The notes under the pieces: model-generated
Databases searched by the model: none
Seen by the model: the letters and a program-made list of their open reading frames with translations, nothing else
Told to the model about the DNA's origin: nothing
In this document: in pieces, positions 17,410 to 30,954 of the stretch
Layout: every line of letters begins with the position of its first letter
Position numbering within the stretch: the stretch's first letter is position 1
NCBI GenBank assembly: GCA_910576785.1
Contig: CAJTJG010000006.1
Coordinates: forward strand, 80,636 to 144,635
Origin: an uncultured Duncaniella sp.
GTDB lineage: Bacteria > Bacteroidota > Bacteroidia > Bacteroidales > Muribaculaceae
DNA length: 64,000 nucleotides
Direction of reading: 5' to 3'
Translations under genes and position numbers: made by a program

Positions 17410-18849
17410 ATGGTCAATCGTGTTTTGATAAGAATCAAGGTTGTGCAGCTTCTCTATTCCTACTTCCTCTCTCAGAGGGAGTTCAAGATAGAGACACCTG
17501 CAGAAAACCCGTCGCGCGACAAGAAATACGGATATGAACTCTATATCGATCTGCTGATGCTCATCCTCGAGCTGTCGGGATATGACACCAGCGACGGGCA
17601 CCATGAATCGCCACTGAGAGGATTGATCCTTAACAAGCACATCAACCACAATCAGCTTGCAAAGTCGCTCAACTCGCTCCCCGAGCTGCGCAGTCTGATC
17701 CTGAAGAACAGGATAGACCTATCCGCCTATCAGGCAGTGATCCCGTCCATTTATGATGCCATATCCACGATACCCGGTTTCAAGGCATACCAGCGCATCA
17801 AGGAGCCGGAGCTGAAAGATGATGTCAACCTCTGGCTCTCGATCGTGGAGAATCTGTTCATCAACAATCCCGAGTTTGTAGCCGTATGCCGTAAGTCGCC
17901 CGACTTCACACTTGCGGGATTCACCCGTGCAGGTATGGCGATCCACAAGACCCTGAGCGAATATGGCGACAACCGTTCGCTGCTCATCCAGGCCAGAAAC
18001 GCTCTCGGGCATTCGCTTGACAAAGCCTACGATCTTTATCTCAGCCTTCTCACGCTGCCCATGTGCATATGCCGCGCGCAGGAACTGCGGCTTGACAATG
18101 CCAAGCATAAGTTCCTCCCCTCCGACGAGGATCTGAATCCGGACATGAGATTTGTGGAGAACAAGTTTGTGCGTGCACTGGGCGAGAACCCCGTGATAGC
18201 AGATTTCATATCTGACAGAAAGCCGGCATGGGAAGCCGACGACGAGCTTGTGAGCAATCTGCTTGATGCCGTTCTGGCCAGCGACCAATACAAGGAATAC
18301 ATGGAGGCTCCCGGCGAGAAGACATTCAAGGAGGATGCCGAGCTGTGGAGAAATCTCTTCAGAAACATCATACTCCCATCCGATATCCTTGCCGAATCGC
18401 TCGAGTCGAAGTCCGTATACTGGAACGATGATCTCCACGTCATGTGTACGTTCGTGATCAAGACTGTCAAGAAATACGCGCAAAGCGAGAAGGATGGTGC
18501 TGACATAAGAATATTGCCTCAGTTCAAGGATGAGGAGGACCGCAACTTCGGCCCCGACCTCTTCATGAGCACCATCAAGAAGTTTGCCGACACAAGAAAA
18601 CTTATAGACAGCTTCGTGAACACCAACCGATGGGATGCCGACCGCCTTGCATTCATGGACATTGTCATCATGGCCACAGCCATCACCGAGCTGCTCGACT
18701 ACCCCGCCATCCCCATCGCTGTGACCCTCAACGAGTATATCGAGATAGCCAACTCCTACTCCACCCCACGGAGCGGAGCTTTCATCAACGGCATACTCTA
18801 CTCTGTGATCAACCATCTCAAGGAAGAGGGTAAACTGATAAAAAAATAA
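17410..18849 (+). CDS. nusB: NusB antitermination factor, enlarged
   Basis: NusB binds boxA RNA with NusE in rRNA antitermination. The ATG at 17410 begins MVNRVLIRIKVVQLLYSYF, the usual Bacteroidetes start; a TTG at 17365 lies on the -7 element and is rejected. The C-terminal 100 residues are a standard NusB core (DRLAFMDIVIMATAITELL, IPIAVTLNEYIEIA, FINGILYSVI). The protein is 479 residues against about 310 in Bacteroides as I recall. The extra length (about residues 35-190) looks like a second copy of the region at about 193-345. It probably forms an operon with yajC, ybbR and coaE. Confidence 0.9.
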   Translation: MVNRVLIRIKVVQLLYSYFLSQREFKIETPAENPSRDKKYGYELYIDLLMLILELSGYDTSDGHHESPLRGLILNKHINHNQLAKSLNSLPELRSLILKNRIDLSAYQAVIPSIYDAISTIPGFKAYQRIKEPELKDDVNLWLSIVENLFINNPEFVAVCRKSPDFTLAGFTRAGMAIHKTLSEYGDNRSLLIQARNALGHSLDKAYDLYLSLLTLPMCICRAQELRLDNAKHKFLPSDEDLNPDMRFVENKFVRALGENPVIADFISDRKPAWEADDELVSNLLDAVLASDQYKEYMEAPGEKTFKEDAELWRNLFRNIILPSDILAESLESKSVYWNDDLHVMCTFVIKTVKKYAQSEKDGADIRILPQFKDEEDRNFGPDLFMSTIKKFADTRKLIDSFVNTNRWDADRLAFMDIVIMATAITELLDYPAIPIAVTLNEYIEIANSYSTPRSGAFINGILYSVINHLKEEGKLIKK

Positions 18850-18879
18850 AGAAACCAATAATAAAACACTTTTTCACTC

Positions 18880-19200
18880 ATGCTCAACACTATCCTCCTG
18901 CAGGCACAGGGTGCCGGATGGGCCAACATCATAATGATCGTGGCTCTCATCGGTATTTTCTACCTTTTCATGATCCGCCCCCAGCAGAAAAAACAGAATG
19001 AGATCAAGAAATTCCGCGAAGGGCTCAAGCCCGGCGACCAGGTGGTGACAGCCGGCGGTATCTACGGCAAGATCCGCAGTGTGGCAGACACAACCTTCAC
19101 CGTCGAGATAGCCAAGGATATCCGCATCACCATCGACAAGGGTTCGGTATACCCCTCAGCCATCCAGGCCGCACAGGACGCCGCAGAAAAGAAATCCTGA
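18880..19200 (+). CDS. yajC: Preprotein translocase subunit YajC
   Basis: YajC associates with SecDF in the inner membrane. The 106 residues have one membrane segment (about 14-33), then the family motif FMIRPQQKKQNE and GLKPGDQVVTAGGIYGKI. It follows nusB by 30 bases. Confidence 0.95.
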   Translation: MLNTILLQAQGAGWANIIMIVALIGIFYLFMIRPQQKKQNEIKKFREGLKPGDQVVTAGGIYGKIRSVADTTFTVEIAKDIRITIDKGSVYPSAIQAAQDAAEKKS

Positions 19201-19230
19201 AAACCGACACTCACTCCATACTCCACCACT

Positions 19231-19270
19231 ATTGCGGAGATGCGGCATGCAAAAGCCGCATCTCTGCAAT
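19231..19270 (+). terminator. Hairpin between yajC and ybbR
   Basis: A 16-bp stem (19231-19246 with 19255-19270, one G-U pair) has an 8-base loop. No proper U-tract follows, so it may attenuate expression or stabilise the upstream mRNA instead of fully ending transcription. Confidence 0.5.
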
Positions 19271-19306
19271 TTGCGTAAGAGCTTGCCTAAAACAAACCTG
19301 ACGATA

Positions 19307-20284
19307 ATGCTGAAAGACAAAGCCAGGGAAATGAGCGGCCGCATAGAGTCCGCCATACATTCGAGCCGAGGAAAGGATGTACTGCTGTATCTCCTTTTCG
19401 TGGCCGTAGCGTTTGTGTTCTGGGTGTTTCTGTCACTGGATACACAGGTACAGAGGGACTTCGAGGTTCCTGTGGAGCTTCAGGAAGTACCTGACAGCGT
19501 GACACTCATCAACCAGCCCCCATCCTCTCTCATGGTAAGCGTGAAGGGCAAGGACTCGCAGCTGCTTAAATTCATGTGGGGAAAGATGTCGCCGATGAAG
19601 ATAAAATGGGACGAGACCTCCGACGGCGGTACCACCATGACATATTCCTCGAGCAAGCTACTCACACGCGTCAGGGACTATTTCGGCAATGCCGTGCAGG
19701 TGGTGTCGTGCCGCCCCGACTCGATAAACCTTTCCTACACCACGCTCCCCGGCGTCAAGGTCAAGCTTGTGGTGCAGGCGGATATCCGGCCGCAGATCCA
19801 ATATGTGCTTTCGGGACAACCCACGGCAGACGTGGATTCAGTGACCATATTCTCACCTTCCGACATACCTCACAACCTCAAATTCGTAAGCACCGAGCCT
19901 ATCGTCAAGTCAGGGCTGAAGGATACGGCCAGATATGAGGTGAAGGTAAAACCTATAGCAGGAATGAGGATAATACCCGACAAAGTGACCGTCACTGTGC
20001 CGGTAGAACCCCTCATCGTCAGAAAACGCACACTCCGGCTTGAGATCAAGAATCTCCCGCCCGACAAGCATCTCGTCACCTTCCCTTCAAAAATAGAGAT
20101 ATCATATCTTGTGGCTATGGGATCGTACAATGACGAGTATCCTATAAGGGCATTCGTGGATTATAACGACATCAAGCTACCCGGCAATAAACTGCCCGTC
20201 AGCCTGTCGGTTATACCAGAGATATACCGCAACATGTCGTTCTCGCCCGAGAGTGTGGAATATATAGTGGAAAATGCAGATTGA
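19307..20284 (+). CDS. YbbR-like domain protein
   Basis: The ATG at 19307 gives 325 residues; a TTG at 19232 would lie inside the preceding hairpin and is rejected. An N-terminal cytoplasmic stretch is followed by one membrane anchor (LLYLLFVAVAFVFWVFLSL, about 25-43) and three to four beta-rich YbbR-type repeats. In Firmicutes, YbbR proteins (CdaR) regulate the diadenylate cyclase CdaA, but no cyclase gene is adjacent here. The end overlaps coaE by 11 bases, so the two are translationally linked. Confidence 0.82.
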   Translation: MLKDKAREMSGRIESAIHSSRGKDVLLYLLFVAVAFVFWVFLSLDTQVQRDFEVPVELQEVPDSVTLINQPPSSLMVSVKGKDSQLLKFMWGKMSPMKIKWDETSDGGTTMTYSSSKLLTRVRDYFGNAVQVVSCRPDSINLSYTTLPGVKVKLVVQADIRPQIQYVLSGQPTADVDSVTIFSPSDIPHNLKFVSTEPIVKSGLKDTARYEVKVKPIAGMRIIPDKVTVTVPVEPLIVRKRTLRLEIKNLPPDKHLVTFPSKIEISYLVAMGSYNDEYPIRAFVDYNDIKLPGNKLPVSLSVIPEIYRNMSFSPESVEYIVENAD

Positions 20285-20864
20285 AACAATAGCTATCACC
20301 GGCGGCATAGGGAGCGGCAAGAGCGTAGTATGCCGTATGCTCGCATACATGGGTCATGAGGTATATGACTGCGACTCACGAGCCAAGGCCATCATGGACC
20401 ACAGCCGACAGATCAAGGAGAGCATATCGGCACGTATATCGCCCGACTGTATCACGCCCGAAGGTGATATAGACCGCAAAATGCTATCATCCATAGTCTT
20501 TGCGGACAGCGCCATGCTTGAGACGCTTAATGCCATTGTGCACCAGGCCGTAAGAGAGGATATATGCCGCCACAGGGAGGCGTTAGGTCAGGCAGGTGTG
20601 GAAAAGGTATTTGTGGAAACCGCCATACTCTACCAAAGCGGCCTTGACATGATGGTCGACGAGGTGTGGGAGGTGACAGCACCTATCCCACTGCGGATCG
20701 AACGTGTGTGCCGGCGAAACTCGGTCACTCCGGCCGAGGCTTCAGCCAGGATCGAGGCCCAGGAAGCCTACCGTCCGGACAGATCGCACAATAGGATAAG
20801 ATACATAGCCAACGACGGAATACACCCCCTGCTCCCCCGCCTCAACTCATTACTGTCAAAATAA
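20274..20864 (+). CDS. coaE: Dephospho-CoA kinase
   Basis: CoaE phosphorylates dephospho-CoA in the last step of CoA synthesis. The 196 residues begin with the Walker A motif GGIGSGKSVV (about 10-19), then DCDSRAK, and include the FVETAILYQSG segment and the lid-region arginines in RIERVCRRN. Length and motif order are normal. It overlaps the ybbR gene by 11 bases. Confidence 0.94.
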   Translation: MQIETIAITGGIGSGKSVVCRMLAYMGHEVYDCDSRAKAIMDHSRQIKESISARISPDCITPEGDIDRKMLSSIVFADSAMLETLNAIVHQAVREDICRHREALGQAGVEKVFVETAILYQSGLDMMVDEVWEVTAPIPLRIERVCRRNSVTPAEASARIEAQEAYRPDRSHNRIRYIANDGIHPLLPRLNSLLSK

Positions 20865-20898
20865 AGCGTATTTTGTCAGAAGCATGGAAGAAAATTTG

Positions 20899-20906
20899 TA
20901 AATTTG
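20899..20906 (+). promoter_or_regulatory. -7 element of the LysM gene
   Basis: TAAATTTG, 21 bases before the ATG at 20927. A TTTG at 20872-20875 is 23 bases upstream, slightly too far for a canonical -33. Confidence 0.45.
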
Positions 20907-20926
20907 CACTCTCAACAAGACATCTC

Positions 20927-22822
<1,896 letters not shown>

Positions 22823-22826
22823 CATC

Positions 22827-23534
22827 ATGACGAGACCAAACAAAACCCTTGCATACATAATAGCGGCGCTAAGCCTCATGCTGCCATCAGCAGCTATGGC
22901 CCAGAGGGAGTACTCTCCGAACTTCGCCATCGGCGCCAAGGCCGGCGCGACTCTTTCACGCATGGAGTTCTCACCGTCCGTACACCAGAAGATGGTGCAG
23001 GGATACACTATGGGTATCACCGCCCGATATACCGAGGAAAAGATATTCGGCCTTATTGGTGAGATCAATATCACACAGCGAGGATGGATGGAGGATTTCG
23101 TAAGGGACGAGGCTCCGCAGTTCTCCTACAAGAGACAACTCACATACATACAGATACCTCTGCTCACACACATATATTTCGGGTCCGACAAGATAAAGGG
23201 TTTCTTTAACCTCGGGCCGGAGGTCGGCTACATGATCGGGGAGAAAACCACTGCGAACTTCGACTACATGAATTACAGTGATATCCCAAATTTTCCTGCC
23301 GGATACAGGACAAACGAGCAGCTGAGGATGGGCGTGCAGAATAAGTTTGACTATGGAATAGCCGGAGGAGCCGGTGTAGAATTCACGATAAAACGCAAAC
23401 ATTCATTCCTGCTCGAAGGACGCTATTATTTCGGCCTCGGCAACATATTCAAAGCCACAAAAAGAGACTATTTCAGCGCGTCCAGAGGCACGTCGATAGA
23501 GATAACCCTCGCCTACATGATCAGGCTCCGCTGA
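22827..23534 (+). CDS. PorT-family outer-membrane beta-barrel protein
   Basis: The 235 residues begin with a signal peptide ending in AMA|Q and continue as alternating amphipathic strands, opening FAIGAKAGATLSRM, typical of the eight-stranded PorT/OmpX-like barrels. The chain ends in LRLR-type residues and not phenylalanine. In Porphyromonas, PorT serves type IX secretion, but the family is broad and this function is only possible here. It is probably co-transcribed with the LysM gene (4-base gap). Its end overlaps the convergent nhaA by 14 bases. Confidence 0.75.
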   Translation: MTRPNKTLAYIIAALSLMLPSAAMAQREYSPNFAIGAKAGATLSRMEFSPSVHQKMVQGYTMGITARYTEEKIFGLIGEINITQRGWMEDFVRDEAPQFSYKRQLTYIQIPLLTHIYFGSDKIKGFFNLGPEVGYMIGEKTTANFDYMNYSDIPNFPAGYRTNEQLRMGVQNKFDYGIAGGAGVEFTIKRKHSFLLEGRYYFGLGNIFKATKRDYFSASRGTSIEITLAYMIRLR

Positions 23535-24894
23535 CATCACGTCTGACAGGAAGAAACATCCTGAGCAGGAAGTAGCCGCCGAGACCGGATATCAGGGATC
23601 CGACCACAATGCCCAGCTTTGCATCAGAGAGCATGACTGCAGCTTCAGCACCTCCATCGCCAAACGTGAGATCGGCTATGAAAAGCGACACGGTGAAGCC
23701 AATGCCGCCGAGCATGGAGATGGCCGACAGCATTTTCCAGTCAGCATTCTCCGGCATAGGCGCAAGGCCAAGCTTGACAGTGATCCAGGAAAAGAGCAAT
23801 ATGCCCGCGAATTTTCCCACCACCAGACCGATGATGATAGCAAGACTGATACCTGAGACTATTGTGGCGGGATTGATATCAAGGAGATATATGCCTGCGT
23901 TGGCAAATGCGAAAAGAGGTATGATCAGATAGTCCACCAACGGGTGAAGCTGATCCTCCATATCTTGGAGCGGCGAGATGACACGGTCGGAGGCGCTCTC
24001 TATCTGTTTGAGCCAGTCCATCTGCTCGTGGCTCAATATGGTGCGTGCGTGCATGTCGATGTCATCATCCTCGGTGAAATTCTTTATATTTCTCCATATC
24101 TCCTTGATATACTTTCCGGGAGCATATACAGGCGTGGCAGGAACACACAGGGCCACCAACACACCGGCAATGGTGGGATGGATGCCGGAATTCAGCACCA
24201 GGAACCATACCACACCGCCTATGATGAAGTAGAACATCTTGGACTGGATCTTCAGCAACGAGCCTCCGGCCACGAGTACGGCCAGGCCTATGGCTGCATA
24301 GAGAAGATAGGTCACCTCGATATGCCCGGAGTAGAAGAGCGCTATGACTATAATGCCGCCGATGTCATCGACCACAGCGAGTGTGGTAAGGAATATTTTC
24401 AAGGAAAGCGGGACCCTCGCTCCGAGCATCGCTATCACTCCGAGAGAGAATGCAATATCAGTAGCCATCGGGATGGCGGCTCCGTCGGTATAGTCACTGC
24501 CGTGTGCGAGGATGAAGAACAGGCCGACAGGCACAACCATGCCTCCGACAGCCGCCACTATGGGGAGCAAAGCCTGCCGGAAGGAGGAGAGTTCGCCAAC
24601 GAGGATCTCGCGCTTTATCTCAAGCCCGATATTGAAGAAGAAGATGGCCATAAGCGCATCGTTGATGAACTGCAGGACAGTCATGGGATGGCCGGCATGG
24701 GAGAAAATATTGAAGTCGCCCACCTGAAGCCGCATCTCCTGCGACCAGAAATCGTTGTAGAGAGTATTGAGGCCCGGAATATTCGCAACTATAAGGGCGA
24801 GCAGAGTGGCAAGGATAAGCACATTTCCACCTGTGGCATGATGTGCGAGCGCCCGGCGGGCGGAGTAGAATATGGCTCGTGACTGAGGTGACAT
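23521..24894 (-). CDS. nhaA: Na+/H+ antiporter NhaA
   Basis: NhaA exchanges internal sodium for external protons, supporting pH and salt homeostasis. The 457-residue protein has about twelve membrane segments. The ion-binding aspartate pair lies in LAVVDDIGGI, and the unwound-helix region is marked by AIPMATDIAFSLG. The protein has a longer loop in the middle (ENFTEDDDIDMHARTIL) than the Escherichia coli protein, which is about 388 residues. It appears monocistronic. Confidence 0.94.
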   Translation of the reverse strand: MSPQSRAIFYSARRALAHHATGGNVLILATLLALIVANIPGLNTLYNDFWSQEMRLQVGDFNIFSHAGHPMTVLQFINDALMAIFFFNIGLEIKREILVGELSSFRQALLPIVAAVGGMVVPVGLFFILAHGSDYTDGAAIPMATDIAFSLGVIAMLGARVPLSLKIFLTTLAVVDDIGGIIVIALFYSGHIEVTYLLYAAIGLAVLVAGGSLLKIQSKMFYFIIGGVVWFLVLNSGIHPTIAGVLVALCVPATPVYAPGKYIKEIWRNIKNFTEDDDIDMHARTILSHEQMDWLKQIESASDRVISPLQDMEDQLHPLVDYLIIPLFAFANAGIYLLDINPATIVSGISLAIIIGLVVGKFAGILLFSWITVKLGLAPMPENADWKMLSAISMLGGIGFTVSLFIADLTFGDGGAEAAVMLSDAKLGIVVGSLISGLGGYFLLRMFLPVRRDVSGA

Positions 24895-24906
24895 GATTAT
24901 AATAAA

Positions 24907-24943
24907 GCAAGGATTGTTTTTATGGTTTTATAACAATCCTTGC
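24907..24943 (-). terminator. Terminator of the DUF1599/DoxX operon
   Basis: A perfect 12-bp stem (24907-24918 with 24932-24943) is followed on the minus strand by TTTATT. Confidence 0.6.
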
Positions 24944-24973
24944 CTTATTATTGTTGTTGCGTAGGTCGCGTTA

Positions 24974-26287
24974 TCAAGCCGATCCGGACTCCGGAGCTTT
25001 CCTGCTCTTGCGCGACAAGTGCCATGCAAGCATCTTACCGCTCCGGTCGAGTATGAGAAGGATCGCCAGAACGGTGAGGAAGAAAATGGTGACGAGCCTT
25101 AGCACATAGCCAGGTTCAGGGTCGAGAAATCCGAGTAGCTCATTGCCAGGGGTCTCTGTGACCTGTGTATAGGATATGGAGCTGAGGGTACGCTTCCATT
25201 TCACTATGCCGTCCTCCATGTAGACAAGCGCCGCATTGCCGCGGGCCAGTTCCTTGAGGAGCTTGGGATCGCCCTGGAATATCGGATATGAGGCCATGGA
25301 GACATCTTTCCACCACTCCATACCGATGGAGTCGCTGCTGATAAACGCGACAAGTGATTCACCATGGCTTACCATGTATTCGTTGAGTTCATTGATGAGA
25401 TATGTACACGACAGATCCACCGCAGAAATGTCGGGTATCGTGACAATGAACTGTCCTCCGCTCCCGGCAATGATGTCGGGAGCTATATTATCGCCCTCTT
25501 CGTCAAGAATGGTGAAGTCATCCTCGACAGTCTCGCTGCCGCCGATGAGTGTGCGGTCCACGAATGTCCATGTCGAATCAGGGAGATTGTCGATAGTGAA
25601 GGTCCTGTATTCGCCATCCTTCTCATAGCCATATTCATATACAGTCTCTCCGTCGGACTCCTCCATGGTCGTGGAAACGAGTTTTTCGCCAGGTGCAAAC
25701 CTGCGGAAATCTATAAGAGGCTGCACATTGAAGCCCACGAGCTCTATGATAAGGATGTAAAGCGTGACAATGCCACCAATCACCCACTGCACGTAGGGGA
25801 CGAACAGGCCGCCGCAGCGGCGGTTGAATAAGAGAAGATATATGAGCCCGAGGGTGATGAATATGTTCTTGACAAATGTGGCGGTGTTCGATATGACAAG
25901 ATAGTCGCCGAAACAGCCACAATCATCCACAGGATCGGCCACCGCTATATATAACGTAAGGGGGAGCATGAAGGCCATCATGAGCGTAAGGCACCATACG
26001 GAGCAGCGCTTGTAGCACCCGAGAAGCAGCATGGCACCCCATACGAACTCGTAGCCGGCAAGGAGAAATGAGCAGCATGTCACCAGTGGCTGCGGCATGT
26101 CGATGCCCCAGGCCGTGAAGTACTCCCCTATCTTTATGCAACTGCCCCAAGGGTCAACGGCCTTAACGAATCCGGAGAATATGAAAAGTCCTCCGATGAT
26201 GATTCTCAGGACGATGACGGCAGCCGGATGATAGAGCCGTTTACTTATCCTCTCCCTCAGTGAGCTTGACGATTCCGAAGACTGCAT
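24974..26287 (-). CDS. DoxX-type membrane protein of the BT_3928 family
   Basis: The ATG at 26287 gives 437 residues; a TTG at 26356 is unlikely. Residues 25-190 hold four to five membrane segments of DoxX/MauE type (ILRIIIGGLFIFSGFVKAVD) with a CGCFG motif, which may relate to thiol chemistry. Residues 215-400 form a soluble domain outside the membrane, with a possible thioredoxin-like FIVTIPD region. A last membrane segment (about 405-425) and a basic tail follow. It overlaps the DUF1599 gene by 47 bases. Its role is unknown. Confidence 0.8.
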   Translation of the reverse strand: MQSSESSSSLRERISKRLYHPAAVIVLRIIIGGLFIFSGFVKAVDPWGSCIKIGEYFTAWGIDMPQPLVTCCSFLLAGYEFVWGAMLLLGCYKRCSVWCLTLMMAFMLPLTLYIAVADPVDDCGCFGDYLVISNTATFVKNIFITLGLIYLLLFNRRCGGLFVPYVQWVIGGIVTLYILIIELVGFNVQPLIDFRRFAPGEKLVSTTMEESDGETVYEYGYEKDGEYRTFTIDNLPDSTWTFVDRTLIGGSETVEDDFTILDEEGDNIAPDIIAGSGGQFIVTIPDISAVDLSCTYLINELNEYMVSHGESLVAFISSDSIGMEWWKDVSMASYPIFQGDPKLLKELARGNAALVYMEDGIVKWKRTLSSISYTQVTETPGNELLGFLDPEPGYVLRLVTIFFLTVLAILLILDRSGKMLAWHLSRKSRKAPESGSA

Positions 26288-26789
26288 AGTTGATGATATC
26301 AAGATAGTTTGAATCGATACCTTCGGAAACGAGGGTGCGTCCTGAATTGCCCTCAATCTCCTTGACGCGCTGTAGTTTTGTAAGAATAAAGTCGGTGTAG
26401 CTGTTCACTCTCATGCCTCTCCAAGCGTCGCCGTAGTCGTGAGTCTTGGCAGCCATGAGACTGCGGGCCTCGGCCGCACGGATGTCATACGACTCCATGG
26501 CCTCGTCAGCACTCATGTCGGCCTCATCGGCATAACCGCGCTCAAGCTGTATCAGTCCTATAAGACCGTAGTTCACTATTGCCATGAACTCCCCGAGGAT
26601 CCCCTCGTCGACCATGGCCTCGCCTTCTTCAAGGGTGCGTATGCGTTTGGCCTTGATATAGAGCTGATCTGTGACAGAACGCGGACGAAGTATCCTCCAC
26701 GAAGCACCGTAGTCGCGTAGCTTTTTCTCAAATATATTCCGGCACAAGGCCAGAGCGTCGTCAAACTGACTTAATGTATCCTTTTGCAT
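26241..26789 (-). CDS. DUF1599 domain protein (duplicated domain)
   Basis: The 182 residues contain two copies of the same unit: KKLRDYGASWRIL at about 22 and AKTHDYGDAWRGM at about 113, each followed by K-x-x-R and E residues (KAKRIRTLEE, KLQRVKEIE). DUF1599 is proposed to belong to the all-alpha nucleotide pyrophosphohydrolase-like group, so a house-cleaning nucleotide role is possible (inference). It is the first gene of the pair with the DoxX protein. Confidence 0.85.
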   Translation of the reverse strand: MQKDTLSQFDDALALCRNIFEKKLRDYGASWRILRPRSVTDQLYIKAKRIRTLEEGEAMVDEGILGEFMAIVNYGLIGLIQLERGYADEADMSADEAMESYDIRAAEARSLMAAKTHDYGDAWRGMRVNSYTDFILTKLQRVKEIEGNSGRTLVSEGIDSNYLDIINYAVFGIVKLTEGEDK

Positions 26790-26804
26790 GATCCTATAAT
26801 GAGA

Positions 26805-26840
26805 ACACCCCGGGCATGGGGGATGCCCGGCCCGGGGTGT
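26805..26840 (-). terminator. GC-rich hairpin after the TPR gene
   Basis: ACACCCCGGG (26805-26814) pairs with CCCGGGGTGT (26831-26840), with a possible nested GGGCAT/ATGCCC stem. It lies 27 bases past the stop of the gyrA-TPR unit. No U-run follows. Confidence 0.55.
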
Positions 26841-26867
26841 ATGGTTGATATGGATTATCCCTGATGC

Positions 26868-28091
26868 TTAGAGCATGAGATTCTCCACACGCTTGAGGTT
26901 GGTCTCGTCGTTGAGGTTGTAATAAACGATCTTGAGGTTGGTGAGTGCATTTGTGAGCTCATTGTCAAGCTCGTAGGCCTTCTCAAGATAGGTAGCGGCC
27001 TCCTTGAGCAGAGGATTCATGTTCTCGACACGATATTTGTTGTACTCAGCCTGGCTCATCTCGCCTGTCTTCTCGTCAAGACGCTCGTACTCCTGGATCA
27101 GGGCTGTGCCATAGCTGAAGTTGATGAGCGAATTGTTGGGATCGAGCTCAACGGCTTTCTTGAAATTCTGCTTTGCAGTCTCCTTCTCACCCTTGTCGTC
27201 GTAGAGGACGCCGAGGAGATAATAATAGTTGCCATTGGAGGGATCGGTGGCGATGGCATCCTGAAGAGTCTTCATGGCGGTGTCATAGTCCTTGGCAGAG
27301 ATATAGTAGGATATGATGCGCTGGAGGAACTCGGGTTTCTGGTTGCCGAACTTGTCGAAGGCAATCTTGGAGTACTCGAGTTTCTTCTGCTCATCCTGCA
27401 TGGCATATGCAACGGAATATGCATAGTCGTAGGCGGATACGTCATTATATCCGAGTGACATCATCTTCTCAAACGCCTTTGCGGCCTCAGGGAGCTTCTC
27501 GGCCTGCCATGCAGCAAGACCGGCATAGTAGGCTATCTGGGCGGCAGTGGAATCGGCGAGAGCCTTGGGTGCCTCCTTGCCGAGACGGGGATTCTCGGGG
27601 ATCTCAACATAGGCGGAGAATGCCTCGTAGGCCTGGGGGAATTTCTGGGCATCCCAGAATGCAGAGCCACAGTTGAGGAAGTCGTTGAGGTGGCCTGCCA
27701 CCATGCTGGCGATCTCCTTGGAGTATTTGGTCTTCACTTTGCCCTTGGGATCAACCACGGTGTCGACGGCAAGAGCCATCATGCCATACTTGTATCCGTC
27801 GAGAAGAGCCGAGCCCATCTCGATGAGGTCGGGATTCTTGCCGATGAGTTTCTGGCTGTAGAGATCGTCATAGAGTTTGAATCCGGCCTTACCGGGTATC
27901 CAGTAGGTCTGTGCCTGCTTCTCGGTCTCGGCATTGGTGAAAGCCGGCTTGATACCCTCAAGGGCTTTCTGATATGCACCATAGGAGTCAACTCCCTTGA
28001 AGGCTTTCTCCGACTCCTTCAGGACGGATGTCTGGGCCGACACTGACACAGATGCCAGAAGTCCGAGGGCCAGAACGCTGATTTTTTTCAT
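26868..28091 (-). CDS. Secreted tetratricopeptide-repeat protein
   Basis: The 407 residues start with a signal peptide ending VSA|Q, so the protein should be periplasmic. About six to seven helical pairs follow. The clearest TPR units are near 195-230 (AAKAFEKMMSLGYND) and 270-330 (YYLLGVLYDDKGEKETAKQNFKKAVELDPNN). Such proteins scaffold envelope complexes; the partner is unknown. It lies 35 bases downstream of gyrA and is probably co-transcribed, an arrangement I recall in other Bacteroidales. Confidence 0.85.
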   Translation of the reverse strand: MKKISVLALGLLASVSVSAQTSVLKESEKAFKGVDSYGAYQKALEGIKPAFTNAETEKQAQTYWIPGKAGFKLYDDLYSQKLIGKNPDLIEMGSALLDGYKYGMMALAVDTVVDPKGKVKTKYSKEIASMVAGHLNDFLNCGSAFWDAQKFPQAYEAFSAYVEIPENPRLGKEAPKALADSTAAQIAYYAGLAAWQAEKLPEAAKAFEKMMSLGYNDVSAYDYAYSVAYAMQDEQKKLEYSKIAFDKFGNQKPEFLQRIISYYISAKDYDTAMKTLQDAIATDPSNGNYYYLLGVLYDDKGEKETAKQNFKKAVELDPNNSLINFSYGTALIQEYERLDEKTGEMSQAEYNKYRVENMNPLLKEAATYLEKAYELDNELTNALTNLKIVYYNLNDETNLKRVENLML

Positions 28092-28126
28092 AATAGAGGG
28101 ATATTAGGTTGTTTGGTAAATTCTAT

Positions 28127-30748
<2,622 letters not shown>

Positions 30749-30799
30749 AAATCTGAATTGAAATGTGAAGGTGTTGGTTGTTTCAAACAAAATTTCCCA

Positions 30800-30829
30800 C
30801 AAAGGTACACAATTTTTTCAATTTCTCAA
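30800..30829 (-). promoter_or_regulatory. Promoter of gyrA
   Basis: On the minus strand, TTG (30829-30827), 19 bases and TACCTTTG (30807-30800). The leader is about 45 bases. Confidence 0.65.
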
Positions 30830-30913
30830 TCGCTATCACAGCCAATAATTTCCCACCTTAATTAAATTATTTAAAATATTCCGGCTTTTCATGGGGTTAC
30901 GGATAAAATTTCA

Positions 30914-30921
30914 TATCTTTG
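30914..30921 (+). promoter_or_regulatory. -7 element of the esterase gene
   Basis: TATCTTTG, 33 bases before the ATG at 30955. No good -33 is visible. Confidence 0.45.
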
Positions 30922-30954
30922 CCTGTGATAACCGAAACCTTTTCATACCATATC

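Noticed and set aside
17719..18858. A 379-codon frame antisense to nusB
   Set aside because: No homology pattern and no start context; nusB is supported by motif and promoter.
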